Below, one piece after another: positions 1 through 9,468 of a stretch of DNA of 64,000 nt. This stretch comes from an uncultured Lachnospiraceae bacterium. GTDB taxonomy: Bacteria > Bacillota > Clostridia > Lachnospirales > Lachnospiraceae. Location of the stretch: the NCBI GenBank assembly GCA_947628705.1, contig CANRAZ010000001.1, positions 1-64,000 on the forward strand, written 5' to 3'. Made by a program: the position numbers and the translations under genes. Each line of letters begins with the position of its first letter. Position 1 is the stretch's first letter. The notes beneath the pieces are model-generated. The model made no database searches and was not told where the DNA came from. It saw only the letters and a list, made by a program, of their open reading frames with translations.

Positions 1-585
1 CGTTACTGCCAAAGCAAAGCCTGAAAAAATACCCGGAATAATCTGTGGAATCACAACAGAAAACAAAGCCTTTGTTGGAGACGCTCCCAAATCAAGAGCG
101 GCCTCATAAAGGTTATTGTCCATCTGTTTAAGCTTCGGCGTTACCGAAAGGAAGACAAAAGGCGCGGTGAGCACAGTGTGCCCTATTATAAGCGGTATAA
201 AGCTGTCCTTGTCAACTCCCAAAACAACGATGAACAGAACGCATATTGAAAAGGCCGTAACAACCTCTGCGTTAACAACAGGTATCTGGTTAAAGCCGCT
301 TATAACTCCGTTTGTAAGCTTTTTAGAGTAAAATGCTCCTATTGCGCCGCAGGTGCCGATAACCGTGGCAATTACCGCCGATACGACTGCAAGAACAACC
401 GTGTTCAGGATCATATCCCTAAGCTCAGGAGTAGTAAAAAGCGTAACGTAATTTTGTATCGAAAATCCTCTTATGCGTCCTATCATAGTAGAGTCGGTAA
501 AGCTGTAAACCGTAAGAATCAAGATCGGCAGGTACATAAATGCAAGTACCAGCGTGCACCAGAGAACAGATAATGTTTTTTTCAT
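1..585 (-). CDS. potC: Spermidine/putrescine ABC transporter permease PotC (C-terminus truncated by window edge)
   Basis: Minus-strand reading from ATG at 585 gives MKKTLSVLWCTLVLAFMYLPILILTVYSF..., with the EAA-loop-like LYEAALDLGASPTKALFSVVIPQIIPGI; runs off left edge; 4-bp overlap with potB. Confidence 0.9.
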   Translation of the reverse strand, partial: MKKTLSVLWCTLVLAFMYLPILILTVYSFTDSTMIGRIRGFSIQNYVTLFTTPELRDMILNTVVLAVVSAVIATVIGTCGAIGAFYSKKLTNGVISGFNQIPVVNAEVVTAFSICVLFIVVLGVDKDSFIPLIIGHTVLTAPFVFLSVTPKLKQMDNNLYEAALDLGASPTKALFSVVIPQIIPGIFSGFALAVT

Positions 586-1376
586 ACTACTCTGCCTCCT
601 CCCTGATTGTCATCGCCGAAGTGATTTGTCAGCAGGGTGATGATGAAAATAATGACAAGGAGCACTACCGAAATCATCGCTCCGTTGTTCCAGTCATACG
701 CATTGAAATAACTGCCTATCAGGCTTCCCATTATGTAGGTGGAATTATGAAGCATATCCAGAACGACGTAATTCGTCATAGCAGGTAGAAATACCATCAT
801 AACGCCGCTTATTATTCCCGGAATTGACAGCGGAAGCGTTATCTTAAGGAAAACATTAAGCTTGTTTGCCCCAAGGTCCGCCGCCGCCTCGTTTAAGTCT
901 CTGTCCAGCTTTAAGAAGGATGTATAAAGCGGAAGCACCATAAACGGCAGGAAGTCATATGTCATTCCGATGACCGTGTTCAGAAACGGGTGAAAGGCAA
1001 GATTGCCCTCGAAGACATCAAGAATTTCCTTAAGCGCGGTTATTCTGAGCGTAAAGTTGATCCACATCGGCATAACAAAAAGCATGAGAAGGATCGAACG
1101 TTTTTTAAAGCCTCCTCTGGCGAGAATATAAGCCAGCGGATATGCAATTATCAGACACACCGCAGTCGCCGTTATCGACAGACAAAAGCTGTACACAAGC
1201 GTGCCTATCGTGTTGCGGTCAGTAAAAAAGTTTATATAATTTGTAAGGGAAAAATGCCCCGCCGCATCCGTAAACGCATAGTAGAATACCACTATGAGCG
1301 GAGCAACTACAAAGCAAAGCAGGAACATGACGTACGGTACCGCCAGCTGCTTTCTTGTAAACATTAATTTACGCAA
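582..1376 (-). CDS. potB: Spermidine/putrescine ABC transporter permease PotB
   Basis: 264 aa, EAAADLGANKLNVFLKITLPLSIPGI EAA loop; between potA and potC. Confidence 0.92.
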   Translation of the reverse strand: MRKLMFTRKQLAVPYVMFLLCFVVAPLIVVFYYAFTDAAGHFSLTNYINFFTDRNTIGTLVYSFCLSITATAVCLIIAYPLAYILARGGFKKRSILLMLFVMPMWINFTLRITALKEILDVFEGNLAFHPFLNTVIGMTYDFLPFMVLPLYTSFLKLDRDLNEAAADLGANKLNVFLKITLPLSIPGIISGVMMVFLPAMTNYVVLDMLHNSTYIMGSLIGSYFNAYDWNNGAMISVVLLVIIFIITLLTNHFGDDNQGGGRVV

Positions 1377-1391
1377 TGCCGTGTACCTCCG

Positions 1392-2864
1392 TTATTTAAG
1401 CCTGAGCTTTATGTTTTCCTTTGCCACAACAACGCTTACATAGTCGTTTTCATTCCAAAGGTATTCGTCCGTAATGATAAAGTCCTCTTCGCTCTTTGTC
1501 CTGACAGTATAGGTGTAGTGGTCGCCCTTATAGATAAGAGAAATAATATTACCGCAGGTGCCGCCTTCCTCCGCATTGTCGCTCATCGAGAGGACTGAAA
1601 TCGGAACTTCCACTTCAACAGCCACGTCCGTAAGGTCAATCTTCTTTCCGTCGGCAGTAATAAGATATTCCTCCTCGTCAAGGTGCGAGCCCGGATAAAG
1701 CTGAGTCACGTCGCATTCAAATTCACCGTCTGCGAACAGTACGGTATTGTGCTTGGATATTACTCCGTCAAAAATATTTGTGGTGTATTCAGCCTCCATA
1801 ATATGAATTTCATTAGGGCCGATATTCATTCCGATTTCAGAATCCACCGCCGCTGACTTTGTTGAATGAATAAGTATTTCGTAATTTCCCGATTCAACGG
1901 TTATTTCAAAATGCACGCCCTTGAACACTACAGACGTCACCTTGCCCTTTATCGCTCCCTTGTCAGGCTCAGTTATTACAATATCCTCCGGCCTTACCAC
2001 AACGTCCACAGCAGTATTTTTAGGAAAATCGTCCACACATTCAAATTCGGTGTCGCAGAACCTGACTTTAAGCCTGCCTGTCATTTTACCGTTAAAAATG
2101 TTGCTCTCCCCGATAAAGTCGGCGACAAAGGCGTTTGCAGGCTCATTATATATATCCTCAGGAGTTCCTATCTGCTGAATACAGCCGTCAGACATTACAA
2201 CGATTTTATCTGACATTGTAAGAGCCTCCTCCTGGTCATGCGTTACGTAAATAAAGGTTATGCCAAGCTCCTTGTGCATGGCTTTAAGCTCAATCTGCAT
2301 TTCCTTTCTCATTTTAAGGTCAAGCGCTCCGAGCGGCTCATCAAGCAAAAGGATTTCAGGTTCGTTTACTATCGCCCTTGCTATCGCTATCCTCTGCTGC
2401 TGACCGCCTGAAAGAGTAGTTACGCTTCTCTTTTCAAAGCCTTCAAGGTCAACTATTTCGAGCGCATGCTGAACCTTTTCCTTAATTTCTTTTTTGCTCA
2501 GCTTTTTAATGACCGTACCGCCTGTTTTTTCGTCCTTTACCTCAACTGTTTTTAGCTTAAGGCCAAAGGCCACATTGTCATAAACATTGAGATGCGGAAA
2601 CAGCGCATACCTCTGAAACACAGTGTTAATAGGTCTTTTGTAGGGCGGAACATCACTGATGTCCTTCCCGTCTAACAGAATCTGACCCTCCGTCGGCAGT
2701 TCAAAGCCTGCGATCATACGAAGAGTGGTAGTCTTTCCACAACCGGACGGACCAAGAAAAGTTACGAATTCACCTTTTTTGATTTCGAGGTTAATATCCT
2801 CAACAACAACATTACCATCATATTTTTTAATGATGTTTCTAAGCTCGATAATGTTATTACCCAT
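1392..2864 (-). CDS. potA: Spermidine/putrescine ABC transporter ATP-binding protein PotA, with extended C-terminus
   Basis: 490 aa; Walker [18 protein letters not shown] signature, LLLDEP Walker B; extra ~120 aa after the first TOBE-like region. Confidence 0.93.
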   Translation of the reverse strand: MGNNIIELRNIIKKYDGNVVVEDINLEIKKGEFVTFLGPSGCGKTTTLRMIAGFELPTEGQILLDGKDISDVPPYKRPINTVFQRYALFPHLNVYDNVAFGLKLKTVEVKDEKTGGTVIKKLSKKEIKEKVQHALEIVDLEGFEKRSVTTLSGGQQQRIAIARAIVNEPEILLLDEPLGALDLKMRKEMQIELKAMHKELGITFIYVTHDQEEALTMSDKIVVMSDGCIQQIGTPEDIYNEPANAFVADFIGESNIFNGKMTGRLKVRFCDTEFECVDDFPKNTAVDVVVRPEDIVITEPDKGAIKGKVTSVVFKGVHFEITVESGNYEILIHSTKSAAVDSEIGMNIGPNEIHIMEAEYTTNIFDGVISKHNTVLFADGEFECDVTQLYPGSHLDEEEYLITADGKKIDLTDVAVEVEVPISVLSMSDNAEEGGTCGNIISLIYKGDHYTYTVRTKSEEDFIITDEYLWNENDYVSVVVAKENIKLRLK

Positions 2865-2960
2865 CTAGTTTTACTTTACCTCCTTGACTGAAATTTGGAA
2901 ATATACCCGTGCCTGCGCACAACCCTGCCGAACACTCAGCCGGTAATTTACCGCAGCTAA

Positions 2961-2993
2961 AAAATAAGGAGGTCTGCGGTTATACAGACCCCC
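2961..2993 (-). terminator. Terminator-like hairpin in the potA 5' leader (possible attenuator)
   Basis: Minus strand GGGGGTCTG-TATAACCG-CAGACCTCC followed by TTATTTTTT; 9-bp stem including one G-U pair. Confidence 0.55.
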
Positions 2994-3010
2994 TGTGTTC
3001 GATAGACAAG

Positions 3011-3039
3011 ATTATACATAATGTGACCGATAATAGCAA
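3011..3039 (-). promoter_or_regulatory. Sigma-A-type promoter for pot operon
   Basis: Minus strand TTGCTA-17 nt-TATAAT. Confidence 0.6.
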
Positions 3040-3092
3040 GTATTTTTTTCAAATCAAACAAATTTTTTCCAAACCTGCAGCTGTTGCGTTTT

Positions 3093-4052
3093 TTACATAC
3101 TAACCAGATTTCTCGGAGTTCCTTTTAGGTATGCCTTAATATTTTCAACCGTTTCGTCCACGCATCTCTGTCTCGCCTCCGCCGTTCCCCAACCGATGTG
3201 CGGAGTAATAAGAAGCCTTCCGCTGTCCTTAAATTTCATCAAGGGATTGTTTATGCATATCGGCTCTTTGCTGAGCACGTCAAGACCTGCCCCTGCAATT
3301 CTGCCATTTTCAAGCGCCTCAAAAAGCGCATCTTCATTAACGATATTCCCTCTGCCAAGATTCAGAAGCACGGCATTTTTCTTCATCATCATAAACTCAT
3401 TGTAGGAAATAAGATTAAAGGTTTTCTCGGTAAGAGGCGTATGAATTGACACAATGTCGCTTTCCGAAAGCAGCTCCGCAAGCTGCTTTCTTTCGCAGCC
3501 GTAATCATAGCTTCTCCCTGACGGCGAGCAGTATATGACCCGGCAGCCAAAAGCCTTTGCAATTTCAGCAACCCTTCTTCCAATTGCGCCAAGGCCGATT
3601 ATTCCCCATGTTTTACCGCACAGCTCGTTAAAACGGTAATCAAAGAACGAAAATGTCTCCGCCCGTGAGTACTCTCCGCTCTTAACGTAGGCGTCGTAAA
3701 GGGCAAGATGCTCATATACATAAAAAAGCATTGCAAAGGTGTGCTGAGCAACCGATTCAGTGGAATAGCCTCTTATGTTTACAACCTGTATGCCTCTTTT
3801 TTTCGTATATGCAAAATCCACATTGTTTGTACCGGTTGCGGTAAGGCATATCAGCTTCAGTTTATGCGCATTCTCAAGCAAATCGGCATTTACAGGTATT
3901 TTATTCAAAACGATAATGTCTGCGTCCTTTATCCTGTCAGCGTCTTCCTCAGGAGAAGACTTCCCATAGATTTTGACGTCTCCCAGCGGATAAAATCCTG
4001 ATAAGTCCGCATCAGTGCCGAGAGTCCTGCTTTCCATTACAACGATATTCAT
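3093..4052 (-). CDS. D-2-hydroxyacid dehydrogenase
   Basis: 319 aa; GIIGLGAIGRRVAEIAKAFG NAD-binding motif, NLGRGNIVNEDAL and HIGWGTAEAR catalytic motifs. Confidence 0.92.
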   Translation of the reverse strand: MNIVVMESRTLGTDADLSGFYPLGDVKIYGKSSPEEDADRIKDADIIVLNKIPVNADLLENAHKLKLICLTATGTNNVDFAYTKKRGIQVVNIRGYSTESVAQHTFAMLFYVYEHLALYDAYVKSGEYSRAETFSFFDYRFNELCGKTWGIIGLGAIGRRVAEIAKAFGCRVIYCSPSGRSYDYGCERKQLAELLSESDIVSIHTPLTEKTFNLISYNEFMMMKKNAVLLNLGRGNIVNEDALFEALENGRIAGAGLDVLSKEPICINNPLMKFKDSGRLLITPHIGWGTAEARQRCVDETVENIKAYLKGTPRNLVSM

Positions 4053-4173
4053 TTATTTCCTCTTTTCCAAAACCGTTTATATAAAGAATACTGTCACGCT
4101 TATTTACTCACCCAGCGGCCGCGTTAATTAACGTTTGTGATATCCGCAGAACCATTTTACGTATTATTAAAGC

Positions 4174-5358
4174 TTACAAATACATTCCCAGAATAATAAA
4201 TCCTATCATCACAACTATCGCCGCGGCAACGCCTATATTCCCGAACGCCGTTTTGGCATCGGCATCGTACTCTGTGCGTACAAGGAAAAATCTTTTTTTT
4301 CTTACTATAAGCAGAATCAGTCCTATGAACGCCATAACGTATTCCGTAAGGGCAACCAGCGCAACCAGCATAAACATAATCAGCCCCTTCTCGTCCTTAA
4401 GCAGTTTTTCAATAAGCATTTCATCTGTAAGATTTGCCAAATCATCAAATATCGAGACTTTTGACATCAGATAGACAAGCAATGTCGATACTCCGTTCAT
4501 AATGAAATGAAGTGTAATCGTATAACGTATCTTACCGGTTCTTACGTAGATAAACGCAAATAAAAGCCCGATAAAAAATGCATAGAAAAACTGCTCAACA
4601 TTGCCGTGCATAAGGGCAAATGACAAGCCGGAGAGCAATATCACATTCTTTTCACTGTAAACTCTGAGCTTATCAATCAGGAATTTTCTGAAAACCAGTT
4701 CTTCCACAACAGGTGCGATAATTACGCTGAAAATCGCCGTGAACACAAAACCGTTGTCGAAAAATACTCCGATTGAAGAATCAGAGCTTACGCCCGCGCT
4801 TGAAAGTATTATTGAGTTAATTAAAGAGGCAATAAAGGAACCGGCGATAGACACTGCATACATCATGCAGATTGCAGCAAGAAAATTTCCTGCTCCCATC
4901 TTCTTCTTTTCCGGCTTATAGGAAGGTATTTTTTTTATAACAAGCAAATATACAGGCAGGGCTACGCCGACCTCTCCAAGCAGATTAAGAAGAAGCGCCG
5001 TTTCAATGCTGATGCTTTTTAATTTAAATACCGAAAAAAGCACCAGCTCCGCTCCTATGACCACAAGGTTAAAAAGAAGCACAAACGCAAGAATTGCAAA
5101 TCCTGTCCTTGTATATGCTTTTTTAGGCGGCAGCTCCCACGACGGTTTTTTCGATTCTTCCGGTTCGGTTTGCAGTGCCGGGTCTCCGTACTGCGAGCCA
5201 TACTGCACATAATCCTGCGTTTTCGACTGCAGATCCGTTTGTGCGCCGTCCGGTATTCCGTCCTTAGATTCATTCTGTACGTCCTTATTTAAATCCGTTT
5301 CCATAATCCCCGTCTCCTTTTTCACATAACTGTCGGCATGATGCCGCAGCTTCCGCAA
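4174..5358 (-). CDS. CPBP (Abi/CAAX) family intramembrane metalloprotease
   Basis: Motifs EELVFRKFL, FALMHG, LHFIMNG; multiple TM segments; start may be internal (METDLNKD...). Confidence 0.85.
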   Translation of the reverse strand: MRKLRHHADSYVKKETGIMETDLNKDVQNESKDGIPDGAQTDLQSKTQDYVQYGSQYGDPALQTEPEESKKPSWELPPKKAYTRTGFAILAFVLLFNLVVIGAELVLFSVFKLKSISIETALLLNLLGEVGVALPVYLLVIKKIPSYKPEKKKMGAGNFLAAICMMYAVSIAGSFIASLINSIILSSAGVSSDSSIGVFFDNGFVFTAIFSVIIAPVVEELVFRKFLIDKLRVYSEKNVILLSGLSFALMHGNVEQFFYAFFIGLLFAFIYVRTGKIRYTITLHFIMNGVSTLLVYLMSKVSIFDDLANLTDEMLIEKLLKDEKGLIMFMLVALVALTEYVMAFIGLILLIVRKKRFFLVRTEYDADAKTAFGNIGVAAAIVVMIGFIILGMYL

Positions 5359-5482
5359 TTATCTGCTGTTAATTCTACACTATATTTCGTTTTACTTCAA
5401 GATAAGTATTGACTTAACACGGATTTAATGCAATAAATAATATTAATTATTATTACTGGCAAGGAGGTTTGCAGAAAACGAC

Positions 5483-5962
5483 ATGAAAACCATCGCAAGC
5501 TTTACGGTCGACCACACTAAACTACTCCCGGGAATCTACATTTCCAGAAAAGACAGGGTCGGCTCTGAAACAGTTACTACTTTTGATTTACGAATGACGA
5601 GACCTAATATTGACCCTGTGCTCGGTACCGGCGAGGTACACGCAATTGAGCATCTTGCCGCCACCTTTTTAAGAAATGACCCTGAATATGCCGACAGGGT
5701 AATTTACTTTGGTCCGATGGGATGCCGGACAGGCTTTTATCTCATACTTGCAGGCGATTTAGAATCCGAAAGCATTACCGAACTCATAAAAAGAACATTT
5801 GAGTTTATAAAAGATTTTGAAGGGGATATTCCCGGAGCCACGCCTGAGCAGTGCGGAAACTACAGCGACATGAATCTTCCAAAGGCAAAAGCGGCTGCTG
5901 AAAAATATTACGACGAAGTATTGCTTGACATAAAAAGAGAGCATCTGGTATATCCGCAGTAA
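5483..5962 (+). CDS. luxS: S-ribosylhomocysteine lyase LuxS
   Basis: 159 aa; HAIEHLAATFLRN metal-binding motif, PMGCRTGFYL, ECGNYSDMNL-like end; AAGGAGG RBS. Confidence 0.97.
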   Translation: MKTIASFTVDHTKLLPGIYISRKDRVGSETVTTFDLRMTRPNIDPVLGTGEVHAIEHLAATFLRNDPEYADRVIYFGPMGCRTGFYLILAGDLESESITELIKRTFEFIKDFEGDIPGATPEQCGNYSDMNLPKAKAAAEKYYDEVLLDIKREHLVYPQ

Positions 5963-5990
5963 TGCGGACAAACCGGACGCTCATTAATGA

Positions 5991-6788
5991 CTACCAAACC
6001 GATATACCGAAACGGCTGTATATTTTGTCATATACCTCATATGCCTGCCGGAGCGGTTCCGAATCGGCAGGCTCCGTATTTCCGAATACGGAAATGCTTC
6101 CTGCCGCGCCCAAGGACATCTGACAGCCGTCTTCATCAGAGGTCATAATAATGTAACGCTCAACAGGATTTGCATTAGAAATTTTTTCCGTAATGTCAAG
6201 GCTTTTTTCGGTTTCCTCAAGACATCTTTCGGCAGAATACGCATAAACATTGCCTTCTTCAAAGGAAATATTCGCCGCAGCAGCGATTTCCGCTTCAAGC
6301 TTTTCTCCGCTCTTGACAAAATCACAGAGCCCGTCGATACCTCCAAAATCTGTCTTTATTACTATTACCTCACTAAACTCCTGCGAGCCTGTTGACCTGT
6401 ACATAACCAAACGTTCGTCAGAATTTTCTTTGTTATAGTAATATTCATAAACAGAAAGTTCAGAACGGACAAGTTCAGCGCTGACTACATCTCCTTGTAC
6501 ACGCTTGGTCTTCGGTATTTCGTCAGGCTCCGGCAACGTTCCCGGAGGAAGAATTTCAGGGGTGGGCGTTACAGGCGGTTCTTCTGTTTTTTCCGATTGC
6601 TCCGTTTTACCGGAAGCTCCGTTTTCACCTTGCGCCGGATTATTATCCGCCGACTTATTTTCTCCCCCTGTCGGAGCAGACGTCTCTGTCAGGACATTCT
6701 CCCGAGCGCTTAACTCCTTGTCTGAATCTTTATTGCAGGCGGTAATTAGTATCAGTATAATACTTACAGAAAAAAGCAGCTTTCTCAT
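5991..6788 (-). CDS. Putative lipoprotein, possibly DUF4358-like
   Basis: 265 aa; lipobox ILITAC; low-complexity linker then globular C-terminal domain. Confidence 0.6.
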   Translation of the reverse strand: MRKLLFSVSIILILITACNKDSDKELSARENVLTETSAPTGGENKSADNNPAQGENGASGKTEQSEKTEEPPVTPTPEILPPGTLPEPDEIPKTKRVQGDVVSAELVRSELSVYEYYYNKENSDERLVMYRSTGSQEFSEVIVIKTDFGGIDGLCDFVKSGEKLEAEIAAAANISFEEGNVYAYSAERCLEETEKSLDITEKISNANPVERYIIMTSDEDGCQMSLGAAGSISVFGNTEPADSEPLRQAYEVYDKIYSRFGISVW

Positions 6789-7150
6789 TTAGCATTCCCT
6801 CCTCGCCTTCAAAAACAAAATACTTTTAATCGGCAGCTAACCTTTTTGATTTAATATAGGGCGGCGCTCTGCTCTTTCCGCTGGCAATTGCCGCTTCCCA
6901 AAGGGTAGCATAGCACATATTGACCGCCCTTACAACCCTTGCAGACCCTAAGTAAAACTAATTTAATCCTTCTGTAACATTTTAAAATAATTAGGAATAT
7001 TTTTTCCTATCTCCGCTTTAGTTTATGCAGACGGTTTTTAGTGTCGTCGTAATATTTTTCGCGGTTTATCAATATATCGCAGTTTAAATCGGTAATCTTT
7101 CTATCCGAACTGAATATAATTTTATTAACCGTATTTTGAAAGCCGCCGCT

Positions 7151-7720
7151 ATGAACGAAAGGCAGATTAAACTTATCCGAACCGTCTGTCCGTACATAAA
7201 CCCTCACCTGCGTCCTCACATTCTCGCCTTTTTGTCCTTTATGGAGTTCCGGCTTAACTTTTCCGCAATAAACACCCCGTTAAATTATTTTTTTACACGT
7301 AATGAACCTTTGGTTACGGACAGCGAACAGCTGCTTAACCAACTTAAATGCAGCGTCAGCAGAGAAGAACAGAAAATAATCGACCGTGTGATGATGCTTG
7401 AGCAGATGATGAAATTTATGGAAGTGATGCAGGATATTCAAGGCATGCAGGGAATGCAGAATATGAGCGATATTCAGGGAACCCAGGATAATAAGAACGG
7501 TTCAGGCACACAAGGCAGTGCAGACATTAATCGAAACGCTCAAAACGGCAGTGAAGGAAGCAATTTAAACGGAAACGTTGGCAGTGAAGGAAGCAATTCA
7601 AATGGAAACGGCGGTTTCGGCGGCATAAATTTTGAAATGCTTAAAAATTTTCTTCCTAAGGAAAGCGCCGAGACCTTTGAACTCGTGAAAATGATGATGG
7701 AAAATAATGATGCGCAGTAA
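7151..7720 (+). CDS. Hypothetical protein with Met/Gln-rich and Gly/Asn/Ser-rich segment
   Basis: Open frame, N-terminal MNERQIKLIRTVCPYINPHLRPHILAFLSFMEFRLNF; low-complexity middle, ordered C-terminus (FEMLKNFLPKESAETFELVKMMMENND). Confidence 0.6.
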   Translation: MNERQIKLIRTVCPYINPHLRPHILAFLSFMEFRLNFSAINTPLNYFFTRNEPLVTDSEQLLNQLKCSVSREEQKIIDRVMMLEQMMKFMEVMQDIQGMQGMQNMSDIQGTQDNKNGSGTQGSADINRNAQNGSEGSNLNGNVGSEGSNSNGNGGFGGINFEMLKNFLPKESAETFELVKMMMENNDAQ

Positions 7721-7773
7721 AAAAGCAATAGATAACTGAACAAAATTGAATTAAAAAGCTGTAATGGAGAATT

Positions 7774-8052
7774 ATGACAATGGAAGCTAAATGGCTGAAT
7801 GATCCTCGCTTTAACCATATCGATGAAAGAAAGAAGAAATATCTTGAAAAGGTATTTATACAAACCTCCGGCAAGTCCATGAATGAGGTTGTCAAGGTTT
7901 TTACACAGGTTTCCGCCGAAATGAAAAAAGAAGGGCTTGCCCTCACGCCTGATGAGGGAAGCCTCATGATTGAATATCTGATGCAGAATATGACGCCTTC
8001 TGAAAGACAGAAATGGAATAAAATCACTGAATATCTGAAGAAAAAGCGCTGA
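7774..8052 (+). CDS. Small hypothetical protein (92 aa)
   Basis: RBS-like GGAG before ATG; charged, predicted helical; follows the previous ORF on the same strand. Confidence 0.65.
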   Translation: MTMEAKWLNDPRFNHIDERKKKYLEKVFIQTSGKSMNEVVKVFTQVSAEMKKEGLALTPDEGSLMIEYLMQNMTPSERQKWNKITEYLKKKR

Positions 8053-9436
8053 GCTTTTGACAAAGCCCGTCCAGCACGCTGAAATATTCCTTAAACGTCT
8101 TTGCACAGCACTCAGGATTTAGTATTCTGATTCCCTTAATACGAAGCCCCGTCAGAGAAAATGCCATGGCAACCCTGTGGTCGTCAAAGGTTTCGATATC
8201 CGCACCGTGAACGGCATCAGACATATCAGGCATATCAGACATATCGGATATGCTGCACAGATCCGATTCATCGGTAATATCAGGCACATTTTTGCCGACG
8301 GATATCAGAACTCCGTCCTTATTTTCGTAAACTCTGACACCCATTGCTTTAAGGTTTTTAACTATTGCGTTTATCCTGTCGCACTCCTGAAGCCTGATAT
8401 GGGAAATTCCTGTTATTTCAATGCTACCGTCTGCAAAAGGCGCAATGGCGGCAAGCGTAAGCGCCTGATCCGAAAATGCGGACATGTCCACAGTAAAACC
8501 GCCCTTAAGCTTTCCGTCCTCCGGTCCCTCAACAGTCAGAGTACCGTCCGACTCAATAAGGGCGCATCCCATTTCTTCAAGCACTTCCAGAAAACGCACG
8601 TCTCCCTGAAGCATGTCTGTGTGAACTCCGGGAACGGTAATCTTTGCGCCTGTAACGGCGGCAAACGCATAAAAATACGAAGCGGCGGACATATCGGGCT
8701 CAATTTCATAAACTCGGGGACTGTAACCCTCTTTCCCCGAAACACAATATGACAGACCGTCGCTTGTCCTCTTTTCAGCTGATACGCCAAAGCTCTTCAT
8801 CATTTCGACAGTCATGTTTACGTAAGCCATGCCGTGGCTGCCTTCAATTTTAATCTCAACAGCCTTTCCGGCAGTACCCGACGCAATAAGCAATGCGCTT
8901 AAAAACTGCGAGCTTTTATCTATATTTACCGTAACGGTTTCAGGGAAACAGTCCTTTTTGATGCCTTTTATTTTAAGCGGAAAATGCCCTTCTTCTTCAA
9001 GGCACTCTATTTCCGCACCCGCAAGCCTCAATGTTTCGATAAGCGGAAGCATCGGCCTTTTCTTCATCTGCTCCGAGGAATTTACAGTATATTCTCCCTC
9101 GTTAAATGCAAGCATCGCAACAAGGAACCTTGCCGCAGTACCCGCGCTTCCGACATATATTTCGGCTTTTTTTTCGGGAACAACGCCTCCCCTGCCTGTT
9201 ATTGCGACTTCACAGTTTTTTTCATCATATGCCACATCAAAGCCAAGCCCTTTAAGACATTCCAAAAAACGCCTTGAGTCATCGCTGAAAAGGCAGCCCT
9301 TAAGAACGCTCCTGCCCATCGCCATTGCGGCAATGAGCAGGGCTCTGTTTGTTATGGATTTTGAACCTGGAACCTTAACGGAAACCGTTTTATCCGTTTT
9401 AACCGTTCCGATTACAGGCACTTCATATACATTCAT
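8024..9436 (-). CDS. aroA: 3-phosphoshikimate 1-carboxyvinyltransferase (EPSP synthase)
   Basis: PGSKSITNRALLIAA, GSAGTAARFL, DDHRVAMAFSLTGLRIKGI motifs; unusual insertion just before DDHR. Confidence 0.96.
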   Translation of the reverse strand: MNVYEVPVIGTVKTDKTVSVKVPGSKSITNRALLIAAMAMGRSVLKGCLFSDDSRRFLECLKGLGFDVAYDEKNCEVAITGRGGVVPEKKAEIYVGSAGTAARFLVAMLAFNEGEYTVNSSEQMKKRPMLPLIETLRLAGAEIECLEEEGHFPLKIKGIKKDCFPETVTVNIDKSSQFLSALLIASGTAGKAVEIKIEGSHGMAYVNMTVEMMKSFGVSAEKRTSDGLSYCVSGKEGYSPRVYEIEPDMSAASYFYAFAAVTGAKITVPGVHTDMLQGDVRFLEVLEEMGCALIESDGTLTVEGPEDGKLKGGFTVDMSAFSDQALTLAAIAPFADGSIEITGISHIRLQECDRINAIVKNLKAMGVRVYENKDGVLISVGKNVPDITDESDLCSISDMSDMPDMSDAVHGADIETFDDHRVAMAFSLTGLRIKGIRILNPECCAKTFKEYFSVLDGLCQKLSAFSSDIQ

Positions 9437-9468
9437 ACCGTTTTACCGTTTCCAATAATACTTGGGTC

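Noticed and set aside
4115-4131. Adjacent NotI (GCGGCCGC) and PacI (TTAATTAA) sites resembling a cloning linker
   Set aside because: Lies in an ordinary intergenic spacer with no vector sequence around it; most likely coincidence.
7540-8106. 188-aa antisense ORF (minus strand) opposite the 7.1-8.0 kb genes
   Set aside because: Composition reflects the low-complexity coding strand and there is no RBS or domain; likely spurious.
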